7,938 nucleotides of DNA from Nanobdellati archaeon (lineage in GTDB: Archaea; EX4484-52; JAADEF01), in contig JALWJP010000198.1 of assembly GCA_026997215.1 (NCBI GenBank), positions 1 through 7,938 of the forward strand, written 5' to 3'. Positions 1-6,995 of this stretch are shown here, piece by piece. The translations under genes and the position numbers were made by a program. The first letter of the stretch is position 1. Each line of letters starts with the position of its first letter. Below the pieces are notes generated by a model, which did no database searches, had not been told where the DNA came from, and was given only the letters and a program-made list of their open reading frames with translations.

Positions 1-878
1 GTAATACATTGTATTACATATTAAACCTGCTTTTAATAATAATGATTCTTGCCGAATTTAATGGGTATTTTAAAGAAGCTAAGGGGTTTAGTGCTATGGA
101 AATGCCTTTATCCCTAAGAAAGTATGTAAAAAAATTTTCAAAATTAGTTGAGAGTCCTTTTTCAACAATACCCATTGCCTTTGTTTTATCCGCACTTCTA
201 TTACCTTGCTCTTCAGGACCTTATATTACCGCTTTAGCCATGATAAGCAGTAATGTAAATAAATTATTTGTTCTCACATATTATAATTTATTATTCATCT
301 CTCCCATGTTATTAATAACATTTCTTGTTGCTAAAGGAATAAGTCCCAAAACCATTATCAAATGGAAAGAAAAACATACTAAACACTTACATCTAATTGC
401 CGGCATTCTCCTATTAATCATACTTGTTTATTATAATTATAATCATCTTGCTTATACTTCAACAACGCATACAAAAGGTTCGATTTATCTTGTTTACTCA
501 CTCACTTGTCCTCATTGTACTCATCTTAAAGAATCCTTACCCTCTGGTATAAATATAACTTATATCTCCATTAATAGCGAAAAGGTTAAAGAGATAAGTG
601 ATAAACTCCCCAAATGGAAAGGAGGAGTTCCTTTAATGGTTTGCTTTAGAAATCAATCTCCTTTAGTAATGCTAGGGTATCCTGCAAAATCTCAGGATAA
701 AGAAGGTTATTTTTATGGAGAAAAGGAAGAGAAAGCAATATGTGAAGAATACAACGGTACTAAAATCCTCGAAAATGGAAAATATAAATACTGTATATTA
801 CCTTCAGGATATATGATGGGTAATAAATATGCATTAAATGAAATCATTAATGCATATAAAAAAGGAGAATGTATTTAA
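1..878 (+). CDS. CcdA/DsbD-like membrane protein fused to a thioredoxin-like domain (5' partial)
   Basis: This gene is cut by the left edge: the frame is open to base 1, and the TTG at 9-11 is probably not the true start. Residue numbers count from that TTG. The protein begins in a hydrophobic helix (about 2-16), followed by helices at about 53-80 (with LLLPCSSGPY, Cys67), 86-109 and 127-145. The Cys-Pro-Gly-bearing helix, the YNLLFISP segment and the HLHLIAG helix resemble the second half of archaeal CcdA proteins, which carry electrons across the membrane through a Cys pair; the first Cys would lie upstream of the window. From about 157 a thioredoxin-like domain follows, with CPHC at 167-170 and a GGVP cis-proline loop at 205-208; extra cysteines are at 212, 245, 262 and 288. 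By family, CcdA delivers reducing power to extracytoplasmic thiol proteins, and here the acceptor seems to be built in. The stop overlaps the convergent neighbour by 4 bp. The fold assignment is good; the exact substrate is unknown. Confidence 0.8.
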   Translation, partial: NTLYYILNLLLIIMILAEFNGYFKEAKGFSAMEMPLSLRKYVKKFSKLVESPFSTIPIAFVLSALLLPCSSGPYITALAMISSNVNKLFVLTYYNLLFISPMLLITFLVAKGISPKTIIKWKEKHTKHLHLIAGILLLIILVYYNYNHLAYTSTTHTKGSIYLVYSLTCPHCTHLKESLPSGINITYISINSEKVKEISDKLPKWKGGVPLMVCFRNQSPLVMLGYPAKSQDKEGYFYGEKEEKAICEEYNGTKILENGKYKYCILPSGYMMGNKYALNEIINAYKKGECI

Positions 879-1816
879 ACAATCTCATCCTCTATTTCTC
901 CTACCAATTCCTCTAAAATCTCTTCTAAAGTTATTATACCTACGGGTTTTTTACCTTTCTTAACTAAAGCTAAATGTGTCTTTTCATTTTTCATTTTTTT
1001 AAGTATATTATCTATAAGTTCTTCCTCTTTTACAACCAATATTCTTCTTTTCGCATCTTTGACTTTTTTATCCTTCTCATACATTAAAAGGTCCTTAAGA
1101 TGAACCATACCTATTATATTGGAAGGATGTTTATCATAAACAGGATACCTGCTAAATCTGTATTTTGCTGCTTTTTTTAATGCATCTTCTATAGTAATGT
1201 TTTGGTTTAATACTTTTACATGAGTAAAAGGTATCATAACATCTCTTGCCTTTTTATGAGTATAAGTTAAAAGATTTTGTATTATTTCTTTATCTTCTTT
1301 ATCTAATATGCCCTCGCTATGAGCATGCTCCACAACTTCCTCAAATTCTTCCCTGTCTATACTTATTTTAGCCTCTGCTATATTAAATCTCAAAAATTTT
1401 GAAAATTTTTCAAATAACAAAGTTAAGGGTAAAAAGAAATAGTAAAAAAAGGATAAAAAAGGAAAATAAATTTTAACTAAGGTTTTGTTATGTTTTAAAG
1501 CTAAACTTTTAGGAAATATCTCACCAAAAATCAGAACCACTAAAGTAGTAACAAAAGTAGCAATACTTACTGCATAATTAGGAAAAACCTTATAAACCAT
1601 CGATGTAGCTAAACTTGCCATAGAAAGATTAACAATGTTATTGCCTATTAATATGGTTATGAGGATGCGATGATATTGCTTAAGTATTACCGAATCTTTA
1701 CCTACTAAAGATCTCAAGGTTAGTTTGTTCAAAGACAAAATTGCTGTTTCTGATGAACTAAAAAAAGCTGATAACGCAAGTAAAATAAAAAATGCAAATA
1801 ACTCCAATATCACCAT
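875..1816 (-). CDS. DUF21-CBS membrane protein, CNNM/CorC-like
   Basis: This is a 313-residue integral membrane protein of the DUF21 (CNNM) family with a CBS pair. Family members act in Mg2+ or other divalent cation transport or homeostasis; the ion here is inferred. Hydrophobic helices lie at about 2-20, 51-75, 81-101 and 114-136. Family motifs are SSSETA (20-25), GNN (58-60) and GEIFPKSLA (98-106). An acidic helix (152-185) leads into CBS1 (about 193-245, with SRYPVYD and GMVHLKDLL) and CBS2 (about 257-310, ending GIITLEEILEELVGEIEDE). The C-terminal CorC_HlyC domain of longer bacterial relatives is absent. It is last in the - strand operon and overlaps the upstream CcdA-like gene by 7 bp if the ATG is used. 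The GTG two codon positions in (1811-1813) would give a classic 4-bp GTGA overlap and better spacing from the GGTGA site, so the start is uncertain by one codon. Confidence 0.88.
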   Translation of the reverse strand: MVILELFAFFILLALSAFFSSSETAILSLNKLTLRSLVGKDSVILKQYHRILITILIGNNIVNLSMASLATSMVYKVFPNYAVSIATFVTTLVVLIFGEIFPKSLALKHNKTLVKIYFPFLSFFYYFFLPLTLLFEKFSKFLRFNIAEAKISIDREEFEEVVEHAHSEGILDKEDKEIIQNLLTYTHKKARDVMIPFTHVKVLNQNITIEDALKKAAKYRFSRYPVYDKHPSNIIGMVHLKDLLMYEKDKKVKDAKRRILVVKEEELIDNILKKMKNEKTHLALVKKGKKPVGIITLEEILEELVGEIEDEIV

Positions 1817-2739
1817 TTCACCTTAAACTTTATTGTTTTAAGAGATGAGCATTTCCTATAATATCTTAAATATAAAGCTAATGCTGCTGAAAAAGTTGCT
1901 ATGAGAAATAAATAACCGCATATCGTACATGATTCACATTGATTTGGGTTATAAGAGCATGTATTCTCTAATGTAGGAGTTTGAGATACATATTCTTTAC
2001 AATGAAACACGAAAGCGCTAAGAATGAATAGCAAAGATAAGAAAATAAAAATAATAAAGGGTTCCTTCCTAACATCAGGAAATAAAAGCCATGCAACACC
2101 TATGAAAGTTCCAAGAATTAAGGCAGAAGATAACCATAAAGCCCACTCGTTTAGAGAATGAATGGAGAAAATCAAATAAATACCTGTAATAATTAACAAA
2201 AGATTAAGAAATTTCTCAATATAATGGACTTTAGATGCATGCTTCATAAGTATGTGCGTAATAGCTGCATTACCGATCAAAGCAAACACAATAATAGGGG
2301 TTAACAAACCTAACGAAAAAAAGAGTAAAGATGAAAGAATATTAAGGTTAAGGGCCATACTTCCGGATAAAATAGTTAAAAGAAAAGGAAGAGAGCAAGG
2401 GTTTGTGGAAAATACAAGAGCCATAGTAATGCCAAAGATAAAGGGGTTTAGAGTATTTATATTTGTGCTTAAATTAGGCAGTATTTTAAATATTCCTGCC
2501 AATCCTAGAAATACCAATACTAAACCAAAACCAAACCTTATTTTTTCAAAATCAAGTTGTGATAAAAACAGTGCAACCATAGCAAATACCAATAAAAATC
2601 CTAAAGAGAGTAAAAATAAAGTTTTTTTAACCTTTTTTTCTTTAGAAAGTCTAAAAAATAATAAAGGATACAAAGCAACCATGCAAGGAGTAAAAGAAGC
2701 CAGTATTCCTGACATATAGGCAGTAAAAATCTCTAACAT
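1810..2739 (-). CDS. ccdA: CcdA-like thiol-disulfide transmembrane protein with Cys-rich C-terminal extension
   Basis: This 309-residue, very hydrophobic protein belongs to the CcdA/DsbD transmembrane superfamily, which moves electrons from cytoplasmic thioredoxin to extracytoplasmic thiols (as in cytochrome c maturation or disulfide reduction). The two expected intramembrane Cys-Pro sites are present: FTPCMVALYP (Cys19, helix 1) and STNPCSLPF (Cys115, helix 4). Core helices lie at about 3-28, 40-60, 68-86, 98-123, 134-158 and 174-194. Beyond the usual six helices come three more (about 200-220, 228-246 and 275-293). Between the last two is a loop with Cys247, Cys261, Cys268, Cys271 and Cys274, the last three spaced CxxCxxC, which is not part of the standard CcdA core. 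The middle gene of the operon, it starts 7 bases after the AIM24-like stop with a GTGAT site overlapping that stop. The superfamily is secure; the symbol is by family and orthology is not proven. Confidence 0.82.
   Translation of the reverse strand: MLEIFTAYMSGILASFTPCMVALYPLLFFRLSKEKKVKKTLFLLSLGFLLVFAMVALFLSQLDFEKIRFGFGLVLVFLGLAGIFKILPNLSTNINTLNPFIFGITMALVFSTNPCSLPFLLTILSGSMALNLNILSSLLFFSLGLLTPIIVFALIGNAAITHILMKHASKVHYIEKFLNLLLIITGIYLIFSIHSLNEWALWLSSALILGTFIGVAWLLFPDVRKEPFIIFIFLSLLFILSAFVFHCKEYVSQTPTLENTCSYNPNQCESCTICGYLFLIATFSAALALYLRYYRKCSSLKTIKFKVKW
1818..1822 (-). promoter_or_regulatory. Ribosome binding site GGTGA for the DUF21-CBS gene
   Basis: Reading the - strand, GGTGA lies one base before the ATG and four bases before the next in-frame codon, GTG. 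GGTGA pairs with the usual archaeal 16S 3' end. The spacing favours the GTG as the start and gives a 4-bp GTGA overlap with the upstream stop, implying coupled translation. Confidence 0.45.
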
Positions 2740-2744
2740 ATAAT

Positions 2745-2749
2745 ATCAC
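2745..2749 (-). promoter_or_regulatory. Ribosome binding site GTGAT for the CcdA-like gene
   Basis: GTGAT on the - strand stands five bases before the ATG and contains the TGA stop of the AIM24-like gene, so translation of the two is likely coupled. The same bases are the 3' arm of a small hairpin with a GTAA loop (2745-2758), which could mask the site. Confidence 0.5.
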
Positions 2750-3408
2750 TTACGTGATCTTCCTAATACAAGTGCAATAAATTGATCAAGATTGCGTGTT
2801 TGAAGATATATTTTTCCAGGACCTTTCATCTTAAACACCAATCCCTCTCCTCCAAATAAAAAAGTTTTCATACCCCCTAGCTTCTTAGTTTCTATTTGCA
2901 ATGAAGATTCATAAGCAACAAGATTACCGTTATCAACAGTTATTTCTTCCCCTGCTTTAAGGTCTACCTCTACAAGAGATCCATAAGAATTAAGCCATAA
3001 ATCTCCTTGCCCTTCTACATATAACCAAAAAAATCCTCCTGATGTGAAAAAACCTCTCAAACCCATAAATTTGGAGGTGATTTTCAAAGAACCATGACTT
3101 GCAAAATATGATGCATCTCTTACATACAAAGGATTATTAACTTTCACATGTTTTATCTCTCCAGGCAAATATGGTGCTAAATACACATAACCTTGGGAGT
3201 TTGTTGTTATACGATTAAGAAAGAAACTTTCTCCTCCTAAAAATGCCCTTTTTAATGCACTGCCTATACCTCCATAAGCTTTAGACTCTACCTGCACATC
3301 CCCTAAATGCATCAAATAAGAACCTAATTGAGCATAAACTTCGTCGCCAACATTAATCTTCATCTCCAAATAATCATAACCTTTAGCCTCAACAATTTTC
3401 CATTCCAT
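2746..3408 (-). CDS. AIM24 / TIGR00266 family beta-rich protein
   Basis: This 220-residue soluble protein has the pattern of the AIM24 (TIGR00266, formerly DUF124) family, a beta-rich fold found widely in archaea and bacteria with no agreed molecular function; the yeast namesake is a mitochondrial inner membrane protein. Visible hallmarks are the Gly-rich GGIGSALKRAFLGGESFF stretch (46-63), repeated short beta-strand/turn units through the middle, FGGEGLVFKMKGPG (185-198) and the closing IYLQTRNLDQF (200-210). No signal peptide or membrane helix is seen. Its length is usual for the family. It is first in a three-gene - strand operon with a CcdA-like and a DUF21-CBS membrane protein, which hints at a membrane-linked role but does not prove one. 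A T/A-rich box about 27 bp upstream of the ATG and the lack of a ribosome binding site suggest a leaderless transcript. Confidence 0.9.
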   Translation of the reverse strand: MEWKIVEAKGYDYLEMKINVGDEVYAQLGSYLMHLGDVQVESKAYGGIGSALKRAFLGGESFFLNRITTNSQGYVYLAPYLPGEIKHVKVNNPLYVRDASYFASHGSLKITSKFMGLRGFFTSGGFFWLYVEGQGDLWLNSYGSLVEVDLKAGEEITVDNGNLVAYESSLQIETKKLGGMKTFLFGGEGLVFKMKGPGKIYLQTRNLDQFIALVLGRSRK

Positions 3409-3532
3409 AAAGATAATAATGTTAAAAAAGTTTTAAAAAATAGTGCTTTTCTTTTTGGCAAATTATAACAATTATATGCACAATTATATGCATAGGTTTA
3501 TTTTTTTAAATTTCTATTGATGTTTTATATGC
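3409..3532. promoter_or_regulatory. Divergent promoter region, AIM24-like operon and lhr
   Basis: This 124-bp AT-rich gap feeds both directions. For the - strand operon, TTTTTTAAAA (+ positions 3431-3440) is centred about 27 bp before the ATG. For lhr, TTTTTTTAAA (3501-3510) is centred about 28 bp before the ATG. Neither start has a Shine-Dalgarno site. In archaea a TATA box about 26-30 bp before the first transcribed base is standard, so both mRNAs are probably leaderless. The TATA boxes are called by eye. The centre holds a tandem 12-bp repeat. Confidence 0.55.
3469..3492 (+). repeat. Tandem 12-bp direct repeat in the divergent promoter
   Basis: CAATTATATGCA occurs twice with no gap. A related partial copy, TTATATGCATG, lies at 3525-3535 and runs into the lhr ATG. 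TATGCATA at 3487-3494 is a perfect palindrome. The repeat is upstream of both proposed TATA boxes, where an activator or shared regulator could bind; no regulator is identified. Confidence 0.7.
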
Positions 3533-6136
3533 ATGAGTCAAGTTTATTGGTTAGAAAAACCATACAAAAAAGAAGAAATATTGAATATTTTAGATGATGT
3601 GGTAAAAGAATGGTTTCTTAAAAAGTTCAAAGATTTTACTCCTCCTCAACTTTATTCCATTATTAACATTCATAAAAAAAGAAATATTTTAATTAGCAGT
3701 CCTACAGGATCAGGTAAGACACTATCTGCCTTTTTAGCCATTATTAACGAGTTAGTAATATTAGCTCGCAACAATTTATTGGAGGACAAAGTCTATGCCA
3801 TCTACGTATCCCCTTTAAAAGCATTAAACAACGACATAGAAAGAAACTTGCAAGGTCCATTGAATGAGATTAAAGAAATGTTTAAAGAAAAAGGCATAGA
3901 TTTGCAAGACATAAGAATTGGTAAAAGAACAGGGGATGTGAGCAGTTACGAAAGGCAAAAGCAACTAAAAAATCCGCCACATATTCTAATTACCACGCCT
4001 GAGTCCTTGTCCATTTTGCTTGTTTCACCAAAATTTTCTGAAAAGATGCGCGATATAGAATACCTCATCATCGATGAAATCCATTCCTTAGCTGAAAATA
4101 AGCGTGGAACCCATCTAATGCTTAGTGTGGAACGTTTAGCATACTACAAAGAGTTTACGAGAATTGGCTTATCCGCTACCGTAGCCCCTTTAGAAGAAGT
4201 AGGTAAATTTTTAATAGGGAATAAAAAAGAAAGAAAATGCGGCATAATAGATGTAAGTTTTGCTAAAAAAATAGAGTTATATGTTTATTCCCCTGTTGAA
4301 GATTTAATCTATGCTGAAAACGAAGCTTTACAAAAAGAGTTTTACAATACCTTAGATAAGCTTATTGACTCGCATCGCACCACACTAATCTTTACAAATA
4401 CCAGAGCAGGAACTGAAAAAATAGTTCACCATTTAAAAACAAGATTTAAAGATAAATATGCTGATTTAATAGAGGCGCATCATGGCTCACTTTCAAAAGA
4501 TGTAAGACTCGAAGTAGAGAAAAAACTTAAAGAAGGCAAATTAAAGTGTGTTGTAACATCCACCTCTTTAGAATTAGGCATAGATATTGGATATGTAGAT
4601 TTAGTTATTCTAGTAGGATCTCCTAAATCTATTGCGAGAGCATTGCAAAGGATTGGAAGAGCAGGTCATAAATTGCACGAAACATCAAAAGGAGTATTTA
4701 TCGCCTTAAATCGCGATGATTTGATTGAAGTCTCGGTAATGGCTAAAAAAGCATTAGAAAGAAAGATAGATAGAATACACATTCCTCTTAACCCTTTAGA
4801 TGTGTTAGCTCAACACATTGTAGGAATGAGTTTGGAAAGAAAATGGAAAGTTAAAGAAGCTTACGATCTCATTACTTCAGCCTATCCTTACAAAGACCTA
4901 CCTTATAAGGATTTTCTTAATCTCTTATATTACTTATCTGGTAGATATGAGGAATTGGAAGAAAGTAGCGTATATGCAAAAATATGGTGGGATGAGCAAG
5001 AAGGAGTCTTTGGTAAGAAAGGTAAAAACATAAGAATGATTTATTATACAAATGTAGGAACCATACCTGATGAAGCAATGATTAAAGTAAAAGATGTGAA
5101 TGGTAAATATATTGGTAAGGTAGAAGAGGAGTTTGCTGAAAACCTTAAACTCCATGATAGATTTGTGCTTGGTGGAAAAGTTTACGAGTTTTTAGGCTCA
5201 CGAGGAGCAACTATAAGAGCTCGTCTTACTGATGACTTAACCCCTACGGTACCATCGTGGTTTTCTGAGCAACTACCTCTTTCCTATGATCTAGCTTTAG
5301 ATATTGGAGAGTTTAGAGCGGAAATGAAGAACCTTGTAAAGAGCATGAATGCTAAGCAAATAGAGCAACATCTCCTAAAAACCATGCCTATTTCCAAAAA
5401 TTCAGCTAAGATGATTCAGCGGTATTTTGAAGAGCAGCATCGATACCTTGAAATACCAACTAAAACCACAATTATTATAGAGGAATACTTTGATGAGAGG
5501 TTAAGGCAGAACTTTATCTTCCATACTTTAGTAGGTAGAAGAGTAAACGATGCGCTATCCAGGGCTTACGCTTACCTCATCTCGCAATTTCACAGAACTA
5601 ATGTAGGAATAGTTGTTCATGACAACGGCTTTATTTTAACCCTGCCCTCTAATAAAAGGATAAACATAGAGCCATATTTAGATAAATTAACATCCAAGAA
5701 TATAGATAATATTATTAAAGAAGCTATAAAAAATACAGAAATGATAAAAAGAAGATTCAGGCATGTGGCTACACGAGGATTATTAGTATTAAGAAGTTAT
5801 GCAGGCAAGCAAAAATCTGTGCACAGACAAGCAATAACCTCATGGATGCTTTATAAGATGCTTAGTGATGTTGACGAAGAGTTTCCTCTTATAAAAGAAG
5901 TATATAGAGAAATTCTAGAGGATGTAATGGACATAAAAAATGCAAAAGACTTTTTAAAAAATATAGAGAAAAACATATGGAAGTACAAGGTCTATAGAAA
6001 CCTAGAGTTACCTAGTCCTTTTGCCCATAATATGGTTGTGATGGGGGATAGCGATGTTGTCTTGATGCAATCCAAACGTGAACTTATTAAACTCTTACAT
6101 AAACAAATAATGAAAAGGATCGAAGAGTTATCTTAA
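3533..6136 (+). CDS. lhr: Lhr-type superfamily 2 ATP-dependent helicase
   Basis: This 867-residue helicase is close to the usual length of archaeal Lhr-core proteins, ATP-driven 3'-5' helicases linked to DNA repair and RNA or RNA:DNA hybrid unwinding. Motifs in order: TPPQ (36-39), Walker A SPTGSGKT (56-63), SPLKALNND (93-101), TTPESL (154-159), Walker B/motif II DEIH (181-184), SAT (214-216), LIFTNTR (285-291), TSTSLELGIDIG (342-353) and QRIGRAGH with the arginine fingers (372-379). After the two RecA domains come a winged-helix region (about 415-500), the Lhr beta-barrel signature YYTNVGTIPDE (504-514) with FVLGG (544-548), and PSWFSEQLPLS (574-584). The Lhr C-terminal block is complete, including RFRHVATRGLLVLR (741-754) and LPSPFAHNMV (826-835). 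All catalytic motifs are intact. No ribosome binding site precedes the ATG, so the mRNA is probably leaderless. The 3' end overlaps the convergent OB-fold gene by 9 bp. Which archaeal Lhr subgroup it belongs to is not decided here. Confidence 0.94.
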   Translation: MSQVYWLEKPYKKEEILNILDDVVKEWFLKKFKDFTPPQLYSIINIHKKRNILISSPTGSGKTLSAFLAIINELVILARNNLLEDKVYAIYVSPLKALNNDIERNLQGPLNEIKEMFKEKGIDLQDIRIGKRTGDVSSYERQKQLKNPPHILITTPESLSILLVSPKFSEKMRDIEYLIIDEIHSLAENKRGTHLMLSVERLAYYKEFTRIGLSATVAPLEEVGKFLIGNKKERKCGIIDVSFAKKIELYVYSPVEDLIYAENEALQKEFYNTLDKLIDSHRTTLIFTNTRAGTEKIVHHLKTRFKDKYADLIEAHHGSLSKDVRLEVEKKLKEGKLKCVVTSTSLELGIDIGYVDLVILVGSPKSIARALQRIGRAGHKLHETSKGVFIALNRDDLIEVSVMAKKALERKIDRIHIPLNPLDVLAQHIVGMSLERKWKVKEAYDLITSAYPYKDLPYKDFLNLLYYLSGRYEELEESSVYAKIWWDEQEGVFGKKGKNIRMIYYTNVGTIPDEAMIKVKDVNGKYIGKVEEEFAENLKLHDRFVLGGKVYEFLGSRGATIRARLTDDLTPTVPSWFSEQLPLSYDLALDIGEFRAEMKNLVKSMNAKQIEQHLLKTMPISKNSAKMIQRYFEEQHRYLEIPTKTTIIIEEYFDERLRQNFIFHTLVGRRVNDALSRAYAYLISQFHRTNVGIVVHDNGFILTLPSNKRINIEPYLDKLTSKNIDNIIKEAIKNTEMIKRRFRHVATRGLLVLRSYAGKQKSVHRQAITSWMLYKMLSDVDEEFPLIKEVYREILEDVMDIKNAKDFLKNIEKNIWKYKVYRNLELPSPFAHNMVVMGDSDVVLMQSKRELIKLLHKQIMKRIEELS

Positions 6137-6481
6137 AGTCTCACCTAGTATCTCCAGTTTACGATTATAAAGTTTGATGCTTCCTCTAACACATACAAAA
6201 GCATGAGAGCTAACATACACATCCTTCTTAAAGAAAATAACGTAAATACTGCTGTTTAACCCATCACTTAAATAAAAGGAAGTGTATTTAGGAGTGCTAT
6301 AGACATCATTCACATAACCACAAGCCTCTACTTTTTCACCTACTAAGTTCATATTGATTTCACTTAATTTCACGTGTTTATACACATCAAAGAACAGCAC
6401 ATAAATAAAAAGCGTAAATAAGCTAATAAAAATAGAAAACATCAAAGTTCTCGTTGTTACACGTGTAATATCATATTTCAT
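6128..6481 (-). CDS. Small membrane-anchored OB-fold protein
   Basis: With the start chosen here the protein has 117 residues: a basic N-terminus (KYDITRVTTR), one strong membrane helix (about 13-31), then an OB-fold-like beta domain (about 45-112). The domain shows VGEKVEACGYVNDV, a YLSDGLNSSIYVIFF strand pair, VCVRGSIKLYNRKLEIL, and the G-x-V and LxDG pattern common in OB-fold nucleic-acid-binding proteins. By the positive-inside rule the OB domain would face outward; this is inference. The frame stays open to an ATG at 6533-6535, giving 18 more residues, but that would overlap thpR by 44 bp. The internal ATG has a clear GAGGTG site 5 bases upstream, so it is preferred. The gene follows thpR after 10 bp and is probably cotranscribed. 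It carries several TTCAC words and two CACGTG sites. Function is unknown; OB-fold is assigned by eye. Confidence 0.72.
   Translation of the reverse strand: MKYDITRVTTRTLMFSIFISLFTLFIYVLFFDVYKHVKLSEINMNLVGEKVEACGYVNDVYSTPKYTSFYLSDGLNSSIYVIFFKKDVYVSSHAFVCVRGSIKLYNRKLEILGETLR
6457..6468. repeat. Perfect 12-bp palindrome TTACACGTGTAA
   Basis: The palindrome has a CACGTG core and lies inside the OB-fold gene, about 20 bp into its coding sequence. It is one of four CACGTG cores in the word cluster. A dimeric DNA-binding protein could use it; none is identified. Confidence 0.7.
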
Positions 6482-6486
6482 GTTAA

Positions 6487-6492
6487 CACCTC
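6487..6492 (-). promoter_or_regulatory. Ribosome binding site GAGGTG for the OB-fold gene
   Basis: On the - strand GAGGTG stands five bases before the ATG at 6479-6481 and shares its first base with the last base of the thpR TAG stop. It is the strongest Shine-Dalgarno match in the window and decides the internal start over the upstream ATG at 6533-6535. Confidence 0.7.
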
Positions 6493-6995
6493 TAAAGTTC
6501 ACATGAACAACAAAATTTTCTATAAATAGGACCATGTGAAGTTAACTTGCTTTCATATAAACATAGATCTCTTGCTTGTATTCTTATCGATTCTAATTTC
6601 ACGTGAGGTAATGTTTTAAACGTTTTTATACGTGAAATAGTTATATGAGCGTGAAATTTCTCATATTTTAACCCTAATTTAGAGAGAATTGTTAAGTGTT
6701 TTTCCTTAAATAACTCCTGCTCCTTTATATCAAAGAATACAACCCTCTTACCAAAAGAATTAAATCCTGTAACAGTAAACGAAAATGGTTTAAAATCAAT
6801 TTCACGTATAATTTCACACACTTTATTCACATATTCATGTGAAATTTCACCCAAGAACAATAAAGTCACGTGAAAATTATCTTTTTTCACAGGTTTATGG
6901 CTTATATCGTTTTTATCTAAAGCGTGCCAGTATGACTTAGCTTTCTCATACAACAAATATTTATCAGAAACGTCAATAGCAATAAAAGCACGCAT
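6492..6995 (-). CDS. thpR: RNA 2',3'-cyclic phosphodiesterase (2'-5' RNA ligase family)
   Basis: This 167-residue protein is of the 2H phosphoesterase superfamily, ThpR type, which opens 2',3'-cyclic phosphate RNA ends and ligates 2'-5' in vitro; in archaea it is usually tied to tRNA or RNA end processing. The start MRAFIAID is typical. The two catalytic HxT motifs are FHVTLLFLG (His42, Thr44) and HAHITISR (His117, Thr119). The closing LYESKLTSHGPIYRKF (146-161) is also characteristic. It is slightly shorter than many relatives. Oddities: a Cys-rich tail (Cys162, 163, 165) and a dense set of GTGAA/TTCAC DNA words throughout the coding sequence. Its start codon lies inside an 11-bp inverted repeat shared with the divergent ATPase promoter, suggesting repression of one or both genes. 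The usual archaeal neighbour cca is not seen; the downstream gene is a membrane OB-fold protein. Confidence 0.93.
   Translation of the reverse strand: MRAFIAIDVSDKYLLYEKAKSYWHALDKNDISHKPVKKDNFHVTLLFLGEISHEYVNKVCEIIREIDFKPFSFTVTGFNSFGKRVVFFDIKEQELFKEKHLTILSKLGLKYEKFHAHITISRIKTFKTLPHVKLESIRIQARDLCLYESKLTSHGPIYRKFCCSCEL
6839..6850. repeat. Perfect 12-bp palindrome GTGAAATTTCAC
   Basis: The two half-sites of the cluster (GTGAAA and TTTCAC) meet here in the opposite order from TTTCACGTGAAA, inside thpR (codons for GEISHE). It is flanked by further single words at 6813, 6826 and 6870. Confidence 0.7.

Noticed and set aside
2252..2719. Open frame of 155 codons on the + strand opposite the CcdA-like gene
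   Set aside because: Lys/Asn-rich, low-complexity translation with no family motif; it is the antisense of a well-supported membrane protein gene whose hydrophobic codons create an open reverse frame.
3409..3532. A small RNA or tRNA in the gap before lhr
   Set aside because: The stretch is very AT-rich with no cloverleaf or stable stem; promoter elements and a tandem repeat account for it.
4934..5155. Open frame of 73 codons on the - strand inside lhr
   Set aside because: It lies opposite the Lhr beta-barrel signature, has no ribosome binding site or promoter of its own that I can see, and its Phe/Tyr/Ile-rich sequence is a reverse-frame product.
6482..6535. Longer N-terminus for the OB-fold protein from the ATG at 6533-6535
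   Set aside because: It would overlap thpR by 44 bp and lacks a good ribosome binding site, while the internal ATG has GAGGTG at ideal spacing.
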